The position numbers and the translations under genes are program-made. A DNA stretch of 64,000 bases from Tubiluchus corallicola (taxonomy: Eukaryota > Priapulida > Priapulimorpha > Priapulimorphida > Tubiluchidae), in the NCBI GenBank assembly GCA_030141605.1, contig JAQGDQ010000154.1:1-64000 (forward strand), given 5' to 3'. The notes under the pieces were generated by a model. It worked only from the letters and a program-made list of their open reading frames with translations. It searched no databases and was not told the origin of the DNA. Positions 37,867 through 50,994 of this stretch are shown one piece after another; the stretch's first letter is position 1; the number at the start of each line of letters is the position of its first letter.

Positions 37867-39625
37867 CTAAATGAAAACTTGTTCAGCTGCTAATTTCTCT
37901 GCAAAAGGATGAACAATCTGTGATGTTGCAAAGTGAAAAATGAGTCCAAAGGTAATTGATATGGGTAAAGCAGGTAGAGCTTTCTTGAAAATTGCCAAGC
38001 AGAACAATGTTAGACTTAGTCCCTAAAAATACAAAGACAGACTTTAAAAGGCAAAATTTTAGCTTTAATATGTATAGTAAAATTTTCTTATAACACACAC
38101 TTTGTATCTTGAAGTTCTGATAAACAGGTTGGTGGAAAATCTAGTCATGAGATGTACATGAAAACTGCACAGCAGAAATTGTAGAAATTTTGATTGGTGC
38201 TGAAGACCCATGATGTACAATGAGGTCAATTTCAAATGTAGCTATTTGAAATTAATTAATTATTAATGACAGGTAATTAACTTCAGGTAATTAGTACAAT
38301 ATAATACATGTATAGGCCAAACACGCAAGCACCTTTAATATGTGCAATAAACATTAAATTTTGTAGGGGGTGCATAGGGTCTGTGAGGATGAGGTTCACC
38401 ATTAGAAGGGGGTGCTGGAAATACTTTTGCAGGCGCAGGGCGTCAAACTATGTAACCAAGTAAGGTAGCATCAAAATAAAAATAAAGTAGAACACTCACT
38501 ATTAAAATAGCAACAAAACAAGCAATGGTTGTATTCCAGTCTCCAAACGTAGAAGCTTTGCCGACAAGGATACTATAGAAAATAAAATCACCTAATCCCA
38601 GTTTTACGCCACCTGTGCGAAGAAAGACAAACAAAAGCAAAACTGAGGTGCATTGGAAGTAATTAGCATTAGATCGTTTGTAAAAGGTGCACTATATAAC
38701 AAGCAATAATTATATTTTTGTGCGATCACTTAAATAAACCTTAAATAAATAAAACTGTATTTGGAACTGTCTAAAAGGCCTCACTAGTACAGTCGAACCT
38801 CGTTACATACCCCCCTCCCCATTATAACCCCAGCTTTGCCGTAAGACGAGGCTACACAGTAGAATGACTTTGATATTTAATGATTACCGTCTATACCGTC
38901 AACCCGGCTATAGCGCTATATTTAGTGGTGTCTCAAACCTGGTATCAAACAAGAGGTTTGACTGTACATAGCTTCAGAAGAATAAGGTTCAAAAAGAGGT
39001 TAATTACAGTTCTCCTAGATTGTTTTGCATTTCGGAGTAAGACAGAGTTGTGCGTTTGATGCCTGATTTACTAGGCCCACACTTAGTGCATTTGCCACTT
39101 TGCATTAGGCTAGAAATTTAGCAAAGCTGCATCAGAAAGAACAACAGAAATACACGTTTCCTAGCAAGCTAAGTAAGCGTATATAAAATATGCCAAAATA
39201 AATTCAACGACGAGACAGTGAAATGCATTAAAAACAGTAAAAACAAATGCATGTACTTCTTTCTTCCTGATCATCATGATTGTCGTGATCTTCCTGATTA
39301 GCAGCTGGTGTTGAAGGCTCGGTGGAAGGTGGTGAAGAATTAGAGCTTAATCGCATTCCCAGTTCCCGATCCCCGGAAGCAAGCTGCTCTTCTGCCGTGG
39401 GCACATCATGAGTACTACTAGCTACAGAATAGAAAAATAATAGTAAAAAAAGGCAAGTGCCAGAGAAAAAATAATGAGAGACAGAGAGAAAAAAGAGAAA
39501 GGGAGAGAGAGAGAGAAAAAGAGAGAGAGAGAGAGAGAGAGCGAGAAAGAGAGAGAGGGAGGGAGAGAAAGAGAGAGAGAAGAATGAGGATAGAAAGGAG
39601 GGCGAGAAAAAGAGAAAGAGCGAGA

Positions 39626-39672
<47 letters not shown>

Positions 39673-42600
39673 AATTCACACCTGATTGATGGGCTTCCTC
39701 ACTAGTCTCTCCAGCCATTGTTACAGACCACATCATTGTTGCTGCAAAAGCAAGTGTCACATGTTACCTTCATATTTGAAATACAAGAATAACGGTAACT
39801 GTTCTGCTCAGATTTTATAACTCCTATTAAGTCAAAAATGTTTACTGTGTATGTTAAAAACTTAAAAAAACAAAAACAACGAAAACAAGAAACGTCTATC
39901 AGAATTAAACTTTTACCTTTCTTTAGCAGAAAGAAAAATGCAACTACATATGTGCGGGTAAAAGTGAAATGGAACTTACAAGAGTAAATGATGGAACGGA
40001 AAAGCGTTTCCTGTCTGTCGTGAGCCAGTTCAACTAAAATGCGCAATGGTCCTACGGGAGTAAGTACAGCAAATAAATCTGAAAAAAGCAGAAACTGTAA
40101 CTGAATCAGTGATTCTCTTTTCATTAATTAGAAAAAGTAAAAAAAAAACTAGCATGCTGAAAAATACAGATACGTTTGGAACCAGCTAAACTAATCTTAG
40201 AGGTGACAAGATTTGTGATCATCAGTTACTAAAAGTGCTTAATTTTAACTTTCCATACAAAGTTTCATTGCTTAGCTTTACGATAACCCGTATGTGTAGT
40301 TGGAAAAGAAAACTTTATTAATTTAAGATACTCGTGTCACCTGGTAAAATGACACTGTATTACCATCCCAACGTACACCTCTGGTTCACCAAAAACACAT
40401 TATTGATCTTATTGACAACGTGAAGTGATGTATATTTTTGCTCAGCTAGCGTACAGTATCCTACAAATGCTCTAATTACTTTTTCAAACTTTACGCAATG
40501 TTATCTAAACTTGTTTCAAATGATCTACGGTCAAAATAGCTGCACCTATGGTAATCACAGGAGTTCAAATTTACAAGTTGTATACAGCGTTGCTGGTAAT
40601 ACTTATACGTTACATATAAGTACTGAGCACAATAAGACAGCATGTAAGTGATACAAAATTTCAAATAAATCCAATTTTTTAAGTTTTAGTTATGAGGAGT
40701 GTTTACTTGTCCTTTAAACTTTAATGCAATCAAGACAACAATAAGTTTTTAAGACAGTAAAGCCGAATGAAAAAGAATTTAGAATAAAACAAGGAGTACA
40801 GAGTAAGGCAATTTTAGAACCAGTTGTACACTGGGATTATAGACCAAAATTTTATTTGACAAACACATTTAGTCTACACATTATGTGACTTGAACACAAT
40901 AACGTATCATGATTATGCACGAGGTGCAGCTTTTCGACGTCACCAGTTATAAGGAAAGTTTAAATACACCTCCTTGCACGTGATAAATAATCAATACTTA
41001 AGACTACAAAAAGTTGCTGGGAACAAAAATGCAACGTACGAGCTCTTACAAAAAAAGCAACTTACCCCATGCAGCGATAACAGCTAGCAACACCCAGGTA
41101 GTCCAGTCTGGGAGAATTCTAACAAAGACAACAGCCAATATAGCACTGTTAACTACCAGGTAAGCTTGATGTAACAATAGTGGTCCCTTCCAATGTATAA
41201 CAAGCATCCCTAAAATACTGTACAATGAAAAATGATATCTATGGTTACTGTGTCAAATACTGAAATTATTCCACTGTACTGACTTAACTTTGCAGAAGGA
41301 TAAATTTCACAAAATTTTGGAATACAGCACAAGAAATGATACTCAAAATAAAAAATGTAGCCATATTCTTTTGGGCTTATTTAAGACAGTACTTTCTTGC
41401 AGTGAGGGGGTTCAACTATGCATAAACATAATGCATATACTGCATTTTAACAAACAAATCTTGGTTTGCCGGACAAAAACGGGGATATGTTAATCCGAAT
41501 TTGTTGATTATCCATATTTACCGATACTAAGCTGATACAGTAGGCACCATGTATTAAACTCACTGTAATGTAGAATCTGTCGGCTAATTGTCGCAAAAAC
41601 GCGTGGCACGGGCCGCTACTATGCAAAAGCATATAAAAACTGTCGGCTATTGACTCAAATAACTCAGCATAATTGATTCCATATTTCTATATATAGAGAT
41701 ATACACACGGTTATGTACAGTCTAATACATGTTCATCCACTGCTTATTTAATGATTATCAAATAAGGGTAATATGTAAAGGACCTAACGGTCGTATGTTG
41801 CCCTCACATTTTGGCAATTCTTGTACTTTTTCTTGTGATTTTTTGTACTTATTTTTAACCGTGAATGTGAAATAAATCAATTTAAATTTAATAAATTTAA
41901 ATTGGTTACACTGATGTAATGACGTAAACAAAATGACGGCCAGCCAACTAGTAGTCAATTCGCGAAACAACAAGCTGTGTCCACAGTAAGCAGGACTTTT
42001 TAACGGCCCAGATTTTGTCCGATTCTGCCGATATCCGTAAAAGCGAGGTCCAGCAAACTGAGATATGAGTGTACTAACATCATTATGTAATGATTGTGAT
42101 GTCAGTAATATGGAACAATAACAGCGAAACAGATTCTACATCACTCTGCCTTCCACCATAATGGTTCCAACGACGTGTGACCACGGAAAAAATCACTTAG
42201 AGTTCAAATATCAAATACCTACTTTAGTAACTTCTTTGTCAAAAGTTTATCGTTAAAGTGACTTTAAAACGTATCATTTATAAGTTAACACGTTCAGCAT
42301 AATTATGCAAGCTGATCTTTATAAGAAAATTAAATTTTACCTACAACTCCATAATTCCATATTATAAATATTGCAGTGATAAAGTCCAGTGGAATATTGT
42401 AGGCCTCACACACAGCCCTAGAAGAACAAACGTTAAAAATCTGAGTGCCATTACCTTGCATGCCACTGGTAGATATACATTAGACATTAGTTTAGACAGG
42501 GTTGCAAATTTCAAAGCACAAACATTTTACATTCTTGAAATAATTAAGCTATGTTTGGTTAACGGCACATTCAGACTTGTGAGTTTTCTCGCCAAGTAAC

Positions 42601-45600
42601 TCACAAGCATGTTCTGACTAGAGAGCAAAACGAGTTACTGTCTGGCAGTAAGCACGAACTGACACTCACTTCTCTATTCTCTGCAGAGAAGTGTCAAGAG
42701 TAACTCGCCGTGGTGTTTACACTAGAGTCGCAGGAAATCAACTCGCAGTGCCTGCAATTTGCTGACAGTAACTCACAAAGCAGTTCACACTTCGAGTTTG
42801 CTGCTGGGAAAAATCTCGGAACAGGATCACAAAAACATGTTTAAAAAATGCTACTGTAAAATACTTTTTCGCTAAATTGAATCTGGTAATATCTATGATG
42901 CAATTTATAGCAGTAATTTGCACACATTTATTTCAATAGTCATTCTAATGTCTGTTGTAGCTTCATCCTGTGAACAAGTTCATCATAAGGGTTTTTTAAA
43001 CTGTCCTTTTCTGGTCTCCCTCAGAATGAGGCACTGTAAGACTTAAATTATCATCATTAATGATCGTCCTCTTAGATAACTTAAGCATTAAAATCACTAT
43101 ATTAAATTACGTACCCAAAATAGAAAAATGTAAGGAAAAACGTTAACTGCAGAGTCGCTATGATAAGCCATCCATACAATATCTAAAAAAATTAGCAATG
43201 AAATATGCATCTAGGCTGTAGCCATGTACCTAACTGTATAAAAATAATGCTAAAAGAATTAGAATATACATGTATTGAGACTACAGGTACGTTTGGCGAC
43301 CAAACTTAAACAAAGCTGAACCAGGTTAGTATAAGGATGGCGGTCACTAGTCAAATCTTTTCTGGGCAGTTTAATCACCCACGCCATTTCTTGCTATTGA
43401 TCTGCTGGCTAAGTTTCCATGCCTAGTCGTGACTTTTCAATCTACAGGGATTTTTAGTTAAATATAGTAAAGGATGTTGCAAAATTTGTTAAACTGTCAT
43501 ACAATATTCCAAATGTGTCAACATTATTACTTTACATTATGGTGAGATTATTTAAGCTGAAACTAAATTCTGCTATTGTCAACAAGTTACGAGTGATTTG
43601 GGAGGATTTAAAAACTTACAATTTCGAAGAGTTGGATACCGGAAACGTCGTTGGAGAGATTTTTATGTGTGCACTTGTGAACTTCTAGCAGGAAACTAAA
43701 GAAAGTACTTTTATGTGCCAAGAAAAACCACATTCTGTCCATATGTTTACATTACCTAGAACATTGGCTGTTAATAAGCAGCTGAGTAACATGAACTGAG
43801 AATGGAAAGAATCTATAACTAGTTTTTAGCCTTACTATGATTTTAGACAACTGATAAAGTGCAGGGCAGAAAACAGTCATGTTACAACTAGATTCTCAAT
43901 ACATGATTTTCATCATTTTGCTTTGTACTGATAAAAGTTTGCATGATTCAGAAAAATGGACGTATTTGTGGTCTCTGTGGATTAAGTGCTAAAAACATCA
44001 CTTATTAGCATGATATGGTAATAATCAGTCCTAATTTTCGGTCATAAAACAAAAATAAGAAAAAAAGAAAATAAAGCAAATGTATTATGGGCTTTCATGA
44101 CCGGATTATGACGTTTTGGGGCCCCTAAGCTAATGAAATCATGGGATCCCCAGCAGCGAAGCCACCCTTTAATTTGTGATATATTGAAATATTTTTTATT
44201 TGTGATATATTTCAGCAACATTTGCATAGCTAGATGCCCATATTCAAAATAAAGGGCTTCAAAGAGGGGCCCTTATCTCAAATAAAGGGCCACAAACAAG
44301 GACCCTTTATCTCAAATGAGGAACCACTTTGAAATTGGCTTTTCAGATTTCTTGGCTTCCATTTTTAAAGTTGAAATTTTATTTTAAGTTGTACAAGTTA
44401 TTCAGCCTACGCTACAGCCTATACTAGCCTATAGGGTAATCCAGCCCTGCTTGCCAGCCTCATGCTGTGCAATTTCCAAAGCTCGATGTTCAATACTATA
44501 CTGTGTCACAGTTGTAAGCATTTTGCTGGAATATATAAAATGAAATAGGTCCTAGTTATGCCTTACCCATCAAGTATTGGACCTGCAGGTTTTGTCACTG
44601 AATGCTGGATATGTACTTGCAAAGTGCTGAATTGTAATCATTATAAAATCGTAACACAAAGAAGCAAACTGGCCCGTACATGATGTAAGACATACAAACA
44701 ATGCTTCACAAATAGTCACCTTGTAACATCGAAATTTGTAGAGAAGGACAAGACCAACTGTAAATCCTGCAATGACCATCATGAAAATGAGACCATTTCC
44801 GATTGAGTGCGCTAGCTTCGTGGCAGTATCATCCGTGTCTTCCTTAAACGGTAAGTAGATCCTGAAAAATACAATTAAGTAAAAACTAGTGTCAACATAC
44901 TACTTCATTATGAAGTATACCATTTTTGCTAATACACAATATAGTATCGTGGGTCTTCAAGGGCATCTACTGTCACTTTTCCAGGGCGGGGCAAAGGGAT
45001 ATACTGCTATTATCACAGTTATTGTGGGTCAGGCAGGTGCAAAAATAAGGTCTTTTAAGCCAGAGTGATAATAGCTTATATCATATTGGGCAATTATATA
45101 ATTTTACACACACTACTGAGTGAAGCAGAGAATAGAAATGTCCAATTCCCGACACTTAATAGTGATCCAAGTGTAGAGCTACATCTGTATAAGTACTAAA
45201 TTAAAAACTAGACCTAGATCAGGCTACATATATATAACTACTAAATTAAAAACTAGACCTAGATCATGCTAAATGCTACTATTAAGGCATCTGACTTTAA
45301 ATCCCATTAAGCACTAATGAGTTTTATTCTGAGAGCATAAGTATTTGACGCAATGGTGAAGTGACTATTGCACTCATATCTCGGTTTGCCGGACAAAAGC
45401 AGGGAGACGTTGGTCCGAATTTGCCGACTGTCCCTCTTTTCTGATACCAAACTGATACAATAGGTGTCGTGTATTAGACTCATGGTAATGCAGAATTAAT
45501 CGCCTAATTGTCTCAGAAACGTCTAGGACGGACCCTTTTACAAAAGGATATATAAAAACTGTCGGCAATTGACTCAAATAACTCTGCATAACTGACTCTA

Positions 45601-47664
45601 TATTTTTGTACATAGAGACATACAAGTGGTTAAACTGATGAAATAATGTAAACAAGGTGCCGGCCCACGAACTAGTGGTCAGCTCGCGAAATAACGGACT
45701 GTGTTCGCATTATGCAGGACTTTTAACGGACCACATTTTTTCCGAAGTTTCCGACATCCGCAAAAGGGAGGTCCAGCGAACCGAGATATGAGTGTACTAC
45801 TACTCACACGTCTATACCACCCCTAGAAGAAAAGAAACTGATGCTATGGATAGTGGCCACAACAATAATCATGGTCAAAGAAACAGGTTTGAATATCATA
45901 ATAACATGTTGAGCTCCGTATTTAAGTTCTAGTTTTTCCTCTTCTTCAGGTTGCTCCTGGTTTCGACGACGACGATGACGACTACGACGTTGTTGTCGTT
46001 CCCGACGTTCATGTTGTGTGCGTGGTCGACTAGCTTGATCTTCAACGTTTTGTTGATCATCTACGGTCTCCTCTCCAATATTCTGACAAAAAAATAATTT
46101 TCTTTTTATTAATTTAGATAATAGAAACACAAAAAGTTGAGATAAAAAAGCACGAAAAAAGATTACTGCATCCAAACTGACCTCTGCACCATTATTAGCG
46201 GTCAGTCATGTCTGACCGACTGAGGGAAATGACTATTACAAACAGATGGCTATCACATCACCACTGTTAAAAAGTGAAACGTAAACGTAAGACAGCCAAA
46301 TTTTTTTTACAGATACTGATGAGTGAGATTATAAACTGACACATATATATATATTTGCTTGCAAACCAAAACCGTCCATAAGTCGGCATACTTAAAACTA
46401 TGTTATGATCATTCAAAGTAAAATGAACCAAAAATTTGGTTAAACGTCAATTTTTTGTTTTAATAAAAACAAACGCTATATATATTGGACTTTTATATTC
46501 TAGCATTAAAAAATGTTCAAAAAATACTAAAATGTAACTTTATAACTCTGTACCCACTTTTCTAGCTAGAAACTAGTATTACAATTGTAAAAAACTTGTC
46601 TTTTCAAACTCCAAAAGTAGCCCCTGGAAGCTGTCATTTTGCATCAGGTTTTTTCCATTGTCCAGTCCAGATCTTCTTCAGGAAGAGCCAACTACTAGAT
46701 TTAAACATAACTTCAATGTGTTCTTGCGAAATCTGTAGCAACCAACATGTGTGTGGTTGCTAAGTGTTTTGCGAAAATGCGACAAAAAACAATGGCTAAC
46801 TTTAACAGCGATTTTCTCAAGATTATGTTTTTCAGTGCATGGCTTATACCTCAACTTCAACGTGGATTATCTTAGCTTAGAAATAACATTGAGCAACGAG
46901 CTTAGTATCAAAATAATCATCATTCAGGGTATGTGAATCACTAGAAAAGCTTAACTGCTGACTTATGGACAGTGTTGCTATGCAAGCACACGTGTTATCT
47001 TTATAACAGCAAAAAAACTTTTTTAATTCATTTCTAAATTTAAGCTAGTTCTTAAGCTATCTGATTTCAAAGCTATATAGTTGATGTGATGTATAGAAAC
47101 TGCAGACAAAATTTAATACATGTAGCAACATGTGGGGCACTGGCCTAGCCACATAACGTGATGATTGCCACATAACATTTGAGTCATTTTACCTTAAAGA
47201 GGCTAAGCCAATATAAAAAAACATGTGGTAGTACCATCAATAGGTAGTACGCTTGAGGGTTAGATTTCATTTTCTTACTCGTTTCATGGATTTGTACTTG
47301 AAACACTGAGTTATCGAGCCAACTGATTTTAACAAATAAGCTTATTACATAACATGCAGTATGGCACAACAATGCCTAACAACACAGCATACTACTGAGT
47401 AGCGCACACACAGTATTCATGCCGTACCTGCATTTCATGACTATGTTCACTCACACGGCTAGCGCGGCTACTACTACTGCGCTTTCGTTGAGCTTGACTT
47501 TCCCGAAAAGAATCATCTGAATCCATGAAGTCAGTTGAGGTAGATGACAGCCGGTGAGCTCTCAAAAGACTTGCTATTTCGGTAAACTCGTCACTTGAAA
47601 AGTCGCTGTTACTGCTACTGTCCAAAAAAGAGCCACTCATTTGCGGCTCAGTAAACTTACTCAA
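37867..47664 (-). CDS. PSEN: Presenilin, catalytic subunit of gamma-secretase, complete, 11 exons
   Basis: Exons in transcript order: 47664-47428, 46082-45808, 44861-44720, 43182-43115, 42417-42341, 41209-41066, 40078-39980, 39741-39682, 39421-39257, 38612-38500, 38022-37867. All are AG/GT bounded and phases match, giving 1536 nt (511 residues plus stop; human PSEN1 has 467). The first ~120 residues are Ser/Arg/acidic-rich and hydrophilic. Membrane segments begin at [14 protein letters not shown]. First catalytic Asp is D315 in AAWDLFAVL (a WD form of the YD motif). The second is D431 in [13 protein letters not shown]. The PAL motif is residues 477-479 in [10 protein letters not shown]. The loop between them (39421-39257, part of 39741-39682) is Ser/Thr/Glu/His-rich and poorly conserved, as in the family, where endoproteolysis occurs. 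Presenilin works in ER, Golgi and endosomal membranes with nicastrin, APH-1 and PEN-2 to cleave Notch, APP and other single-pass proteins. An alternative start is Met9 (47640). Confidence 0.96.
38790..38964. mobile_element. Short pogo-type MITE (175 bp)
   Basis: CAGTCGAACCTCGTTACATA ... AGAGGTTTGACTG with TA at both sides, in the presenilin intron upstream of the GLGD exon. Confidence 0.75.
39478..39665 (+). repeat. (GA)n microsatellite in a short presenilin intron
   Basis: Occupies most of the 260-bp intron 39422-39681. In transcript orientation it is a (CT)n tract between donor and acceptor. The overlapping - strand ORF is mostly repeat. Confidence 0.9.
40365..40745. repeat. Dispersed repeat D, copy 2 (partial)
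   Basis: Shares CTTTACGCAATGTTATCTAAAC-type and GATACAAAATTTCAA-type blocks with the second half of 13643-14210. Confidence 0.45.
41451..42071. mobile_element. MITE-like element, family I, long copy
   Basis: Left end ATCTTGGTTTGCCGGACAAA, right end AGCAAACTGAGATATGAGTG, related to 45371-45794 but about 200 bp longer. In a presenilin intron. Confidence 0.65.
42565..42805. repeat. Dispersed repeat E, copy 1
   Basis: Shares AAGTAACTCxCAAxCATGTT, GACTAGAGAGCAAAAC and GTAACTCGCCGTG blocks with 53225-53565. Repeated AGTAACTCGCA motifs, imperfectly palindromic. Confidence 0.65.
44098..44310. mobile_element. Possible hAT-type element end
   Basis: GACCGGATTATGACGTTTTG GGGCCCCTAAGC resembles a common hAT-element terminal sequence. 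It is followed by AAATAAAGGGC-type tandem motifs to about 44310. Other end not seen. Confidence 0.3.
45371..45794. mobile_element. MITE-like element, family I, short copy
   Basis: Inverted ends CACTCATATCTCGGTTTGCC and GCGAACCGAGATATGAGTG. It ends 14 bp before the presenilin exon boundary at 45808. Confidence 0.8.
46353..46992 (+). mobile_element. MITE-like element, family A
   Basis: Begins TTGCTTGCAAACCAAAACCG, ends TGCTATGCAAGCACACG. Located in presenilin intron 1. Confidence 0.7.
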
Positions 47665-47777
47665 CTTTTATCTGGAAATTCAAACTGTTAACCAGTCATG
47701 TAAGTTTTAAGTAATTTTTGCATTTTAACTGTTATAATTATCCAGGTGTGGTGTCATTTTACAAATATAATTTGGGC

Positions 47778-48207
47778 TAGGGTTACCATGAGTCCGGGTT
47801 TCCCCGGACACGTCCTCTTTTTGGGCCTCTGTCGAGCAGGTTTTCAAAAAATCGGCAGTTTGTCCGGGTTTTGCCTCAATCCGTAAGTATGTACGGACAT
47901 TGCCAACTGCAGAGGGGTACGACAGTACGAGACAAAGAAAAGCTCGTTAATTTTCAATACAAGGTGTTGCTAACATCTCAAAATGCGATTCCTGAGAACC
48001 AAAATGTTTCTGAGAGCCAAGAAGAAGCAGGCAACTGACAGTTGTTATGTGTTAATGTTTTTTGCAGTACAACCATTTGGTATTGCTATGTAAGCCTATT
48101 GGTATAATTTGCATTGTTTTAATAGACCCTAGACTAGTCATTTTTGCCTACTTACAAGTGTGCAAAAAAGTGTCCTCTTTTTCAACTCAGACAATATGGT
48201 AACCCTA
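47778..48207. mobile_element. hAT-type MITE with TAGGGTTACCAT ends
   Basis: Left end TAGGGTTACCATGAGTCCGG, right end CAATATGGTAACCCTA, with CGTCCTCTTTTT and GTCCTCTTTTTCA near the two ends. 430 bp, about 110 bp upstream of the presenilin start codon, so it may lie in or next to the promoter. Confidence 0.8.
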
Positions 48208-50133
48208 ATCACATTTCAATTAATCTTCATTGTAGATTTGATTTGCTGCATGCTCTTATGTAATTTATCTATTATTAGCTTAATTCAATCTAGAATGTTC
48301 AAGAATACACATCCAATAAAATTGACACCTATTCTAACCAAGACATAATACTAATAGTGTAAAAACTATTATTATTGACAGCACAATTAATGAATTACCA
48401 GTAAGGGGCATACTACAGACCTGCCAATGATTTGATGTAAAAATAAGTGTGAAATGTAGAAAGCCCGGGGATCACATTGCCCAGAAACCCTAATTTAATA
48501 TCCCAGAAACTTTGACATTTTTGGGTGTCAAAATGCAAATACATGTATAAAAAAACTAAGACAAAAATTAAAAAATTACGGGGTACTTTTGAGTTTTCTT
48601 ATGCTGTTAGCATAGTTTGCTATACGTTTTATTTGTTCCTTTGTAATGTATATATGAGAAAAACAAGATAGCAACCGAAATACCCTTAATACATCGTGAA
48701 CGAGTACAACACGTGAACAGTACGTAATACAAGTACTGTATTATTGATAGCACAAGTAGTACTGCTAATTTTGTTGTGAAGTTTTGATTGGTGCTCATGG
48801 CGAAAGCCAGGTGATTTTTGTGTGAATTTGCAAAATGTGTGATAAACGAAATTTATTGCGTGTGTGCACATATGACTTAGGGAGTGACACGCATTTAATG
48901 AGTGTGAGTTGGCAGGTTACACTGACTAAAACAGAAGCTCTTAGTCTTACATTTAATTGAAACTATTAACAATCAAAGAGCATTAGACCTTTTATAAACT
49001 TAATATAATAGGATGTGTATCGGAACGGGCAGGCCACGGCACAGGCTCTCACGGAGGGCGAGTCAAACTTGTATATTTCTCTTGCACTTAGCAGTTTCAG
49101 TTTGTCTCATAATATAGTTTTTAAACAGCTATTATTTCAAGTTTTTTTGTTCGTTTAGGCACTTTACATAGAAGTAAAATTTAGACATACTTTGAGTAGG
49201 CTTACGCATTACAACACAGCAGTGAAAAAAATCTTCTGCTTTTCCCGCGTTTAAATAATAAAACCAATCTTTCATTCAGGACGTTGACAGCAGTTAGCGA
49301 GTGACAAAGTACGTAAACACGACGTCCCAGCGCCAAACTCATTGCTCGTAGAGGTCACTTTAAGAACGAACACATTCCGCAAAAATTAATGATTTGCGCT
49401 ATTTTAACAAATTTGTGGTTCTTTTGAATAATTATTTTTAATAACTTTGTGAAAAAAGCTCGCTTTTTCAGAAAGTTTGTGGGAGAGACATCGGCCTGGT
49501 TCTTAATTAAACAAATACGTGGAAGTGTATATAGTCTAGCATATTTTTTTTATAGAGAAAGGTGCATAACGCTTAAGTCTACGAGTTGATAATTAGAATG
49601 GTTTGCTGTTACTGAAACATATAATTTAGACTAAATTTTGACTTTTAACAAAAACTTCATAACCATTGGTTTAAAAGGAGTGGCCACCCAAATAAAATTT
49701 ATTCAATTTACAAGATTTGTCGCTATTACATAGTTACTACTTATAACAGCAGTAAACCTAATTATAGATACACATCAGCACATAACCATAAAAAAAACTA
49801 TTGAAGAAAGGGGAAAAAATTAGCCTAACGAATTAGGCGGACCATTTGACGTCTGCTTGTAGGAAAAGCAAACGTCAAATGCTCGCCTGTACAAGGGTGA
49901 CGAAGGAATTTATAGCTTCGGAATGAAGCCCGTATGAATAATTCAAGGTTGACCTAATTGAATGACTCTAGATAAATTTGCAAATGTTAAAGAACCGGAA
50001 TAAACTAGTTTGCAATGCTGTAAATGAAAGGTATAATAGCAGAGTAGAACTCAATCACGGGAATCCGTGACAAACTCAACTTGCCTCAGTTGCTAATTGA
50101 CAAATTGGCCCAGGAAGGTCCCAGCTAATATGG
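48208..50133. other. Upstream region of presenilin, no gene seen
   Basis: Contains no supported ORF. 49240-49400 is richer in CG dinucleotides than its surroundings and could be regulatory; this is only a composition impression. Confidence 0.3.
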
Positions 50134-50459
50134 CGGCTATGCATGAATACGAGAAAACAATAGTTAGATCGAGCAAAAAAGTTTTCCATAGATTACCAGA
50201 AAGTATTAAAAAAGGTATAATCCGAATTAAATATGATGATGTATTTTATTTCGCAAATCAGGAACTTTTAAAAGTACAGATATTACTGAGAAATTGTTGT
50301 ATATGTTTCAGTTGAAATGTAAAGTTCATCATTTTAGGATTATAATTTGTTTATAGCATTCAGAGCAGAACGGCTATGTAGAGATCACGCCACTAAATTA
50401 AGCCATTGCTTAGATGGTGTAAAATTCCAGAGTGCTTATGTAACAAGAACAAAAGTTAG
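50134..50459 (+). CDS. Possible start of a small unrecognised + strand gene (two exons)
   Basis: ATG at 50134 in ATGGCGGCT context opens MAAMHEYEKTIVRSSKKVF..., ending in ...ESIKK before a GTATAA donor near 50216. After TTGTTTATAG (50357) the frame continues in phase as FRAERLCRDHATKLSHCLDG...VTRTK to about 50457. The join is in phase and the product is short, basic and Cys/His-containing. I do not recognise it. Continuation is unclear: a short segment at 51253-51331 (VQVTRIRLANGQGRLYMLDK...) has good AG/GT borders but no demonstrated connection. It could be chance. The 2.5 kb upstream to presenilin, which runs the other way, would hold any divergent promoter. Confidence 0.3.
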
Positions 50460-50994
50460 GGGAATGGTAGTTTCATTTTGTTATTTTTTGTGGTTAACAA
50501 TTCTATGCATGTATAAAACAACACACTGCAATGTGTACTCCTTTTGATCTAGGCTTCTATTTTATTCCATATTGACAAAAATAAACAGATCAGATGCATG
50601 TACACGAATGAAAAATTACAAATTTATAACAAGTTCTGATAGAAAATTCTTTATTTATCATTCTGCATTTTATGAATCTAAGTGTAGTACGTGGTTTCTA
50701 TTTTTAAACAAAAGCCGCATCTTCAACTAATTTAAATGTCCATAAGCACAATGTCTGTGGTGTATAGAAGAAGTGCTTCTCATGTCTTGAATGAACGTTT
50801 GTGTAATTTTCTCAGCACTGGACTACACATAATTTCGTGGTTGAAACAAACTATTTTTTGTCATTTTTTGTTGCAAGATATATATTGGGGAATATATATT
50901 TCCGACTATGTCCAATTTTTGCAGATGGAAGCTTTTGACAAAGTGGTATGACTTGTTTAGGCATCTAGGCTCTTTTAGGCTCCTTCACACTTTT

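Noticed and set aside
45374-45655. 93-codon - strand ORF
   Set aside because: Lies inside the family I MITE; no protein family text.
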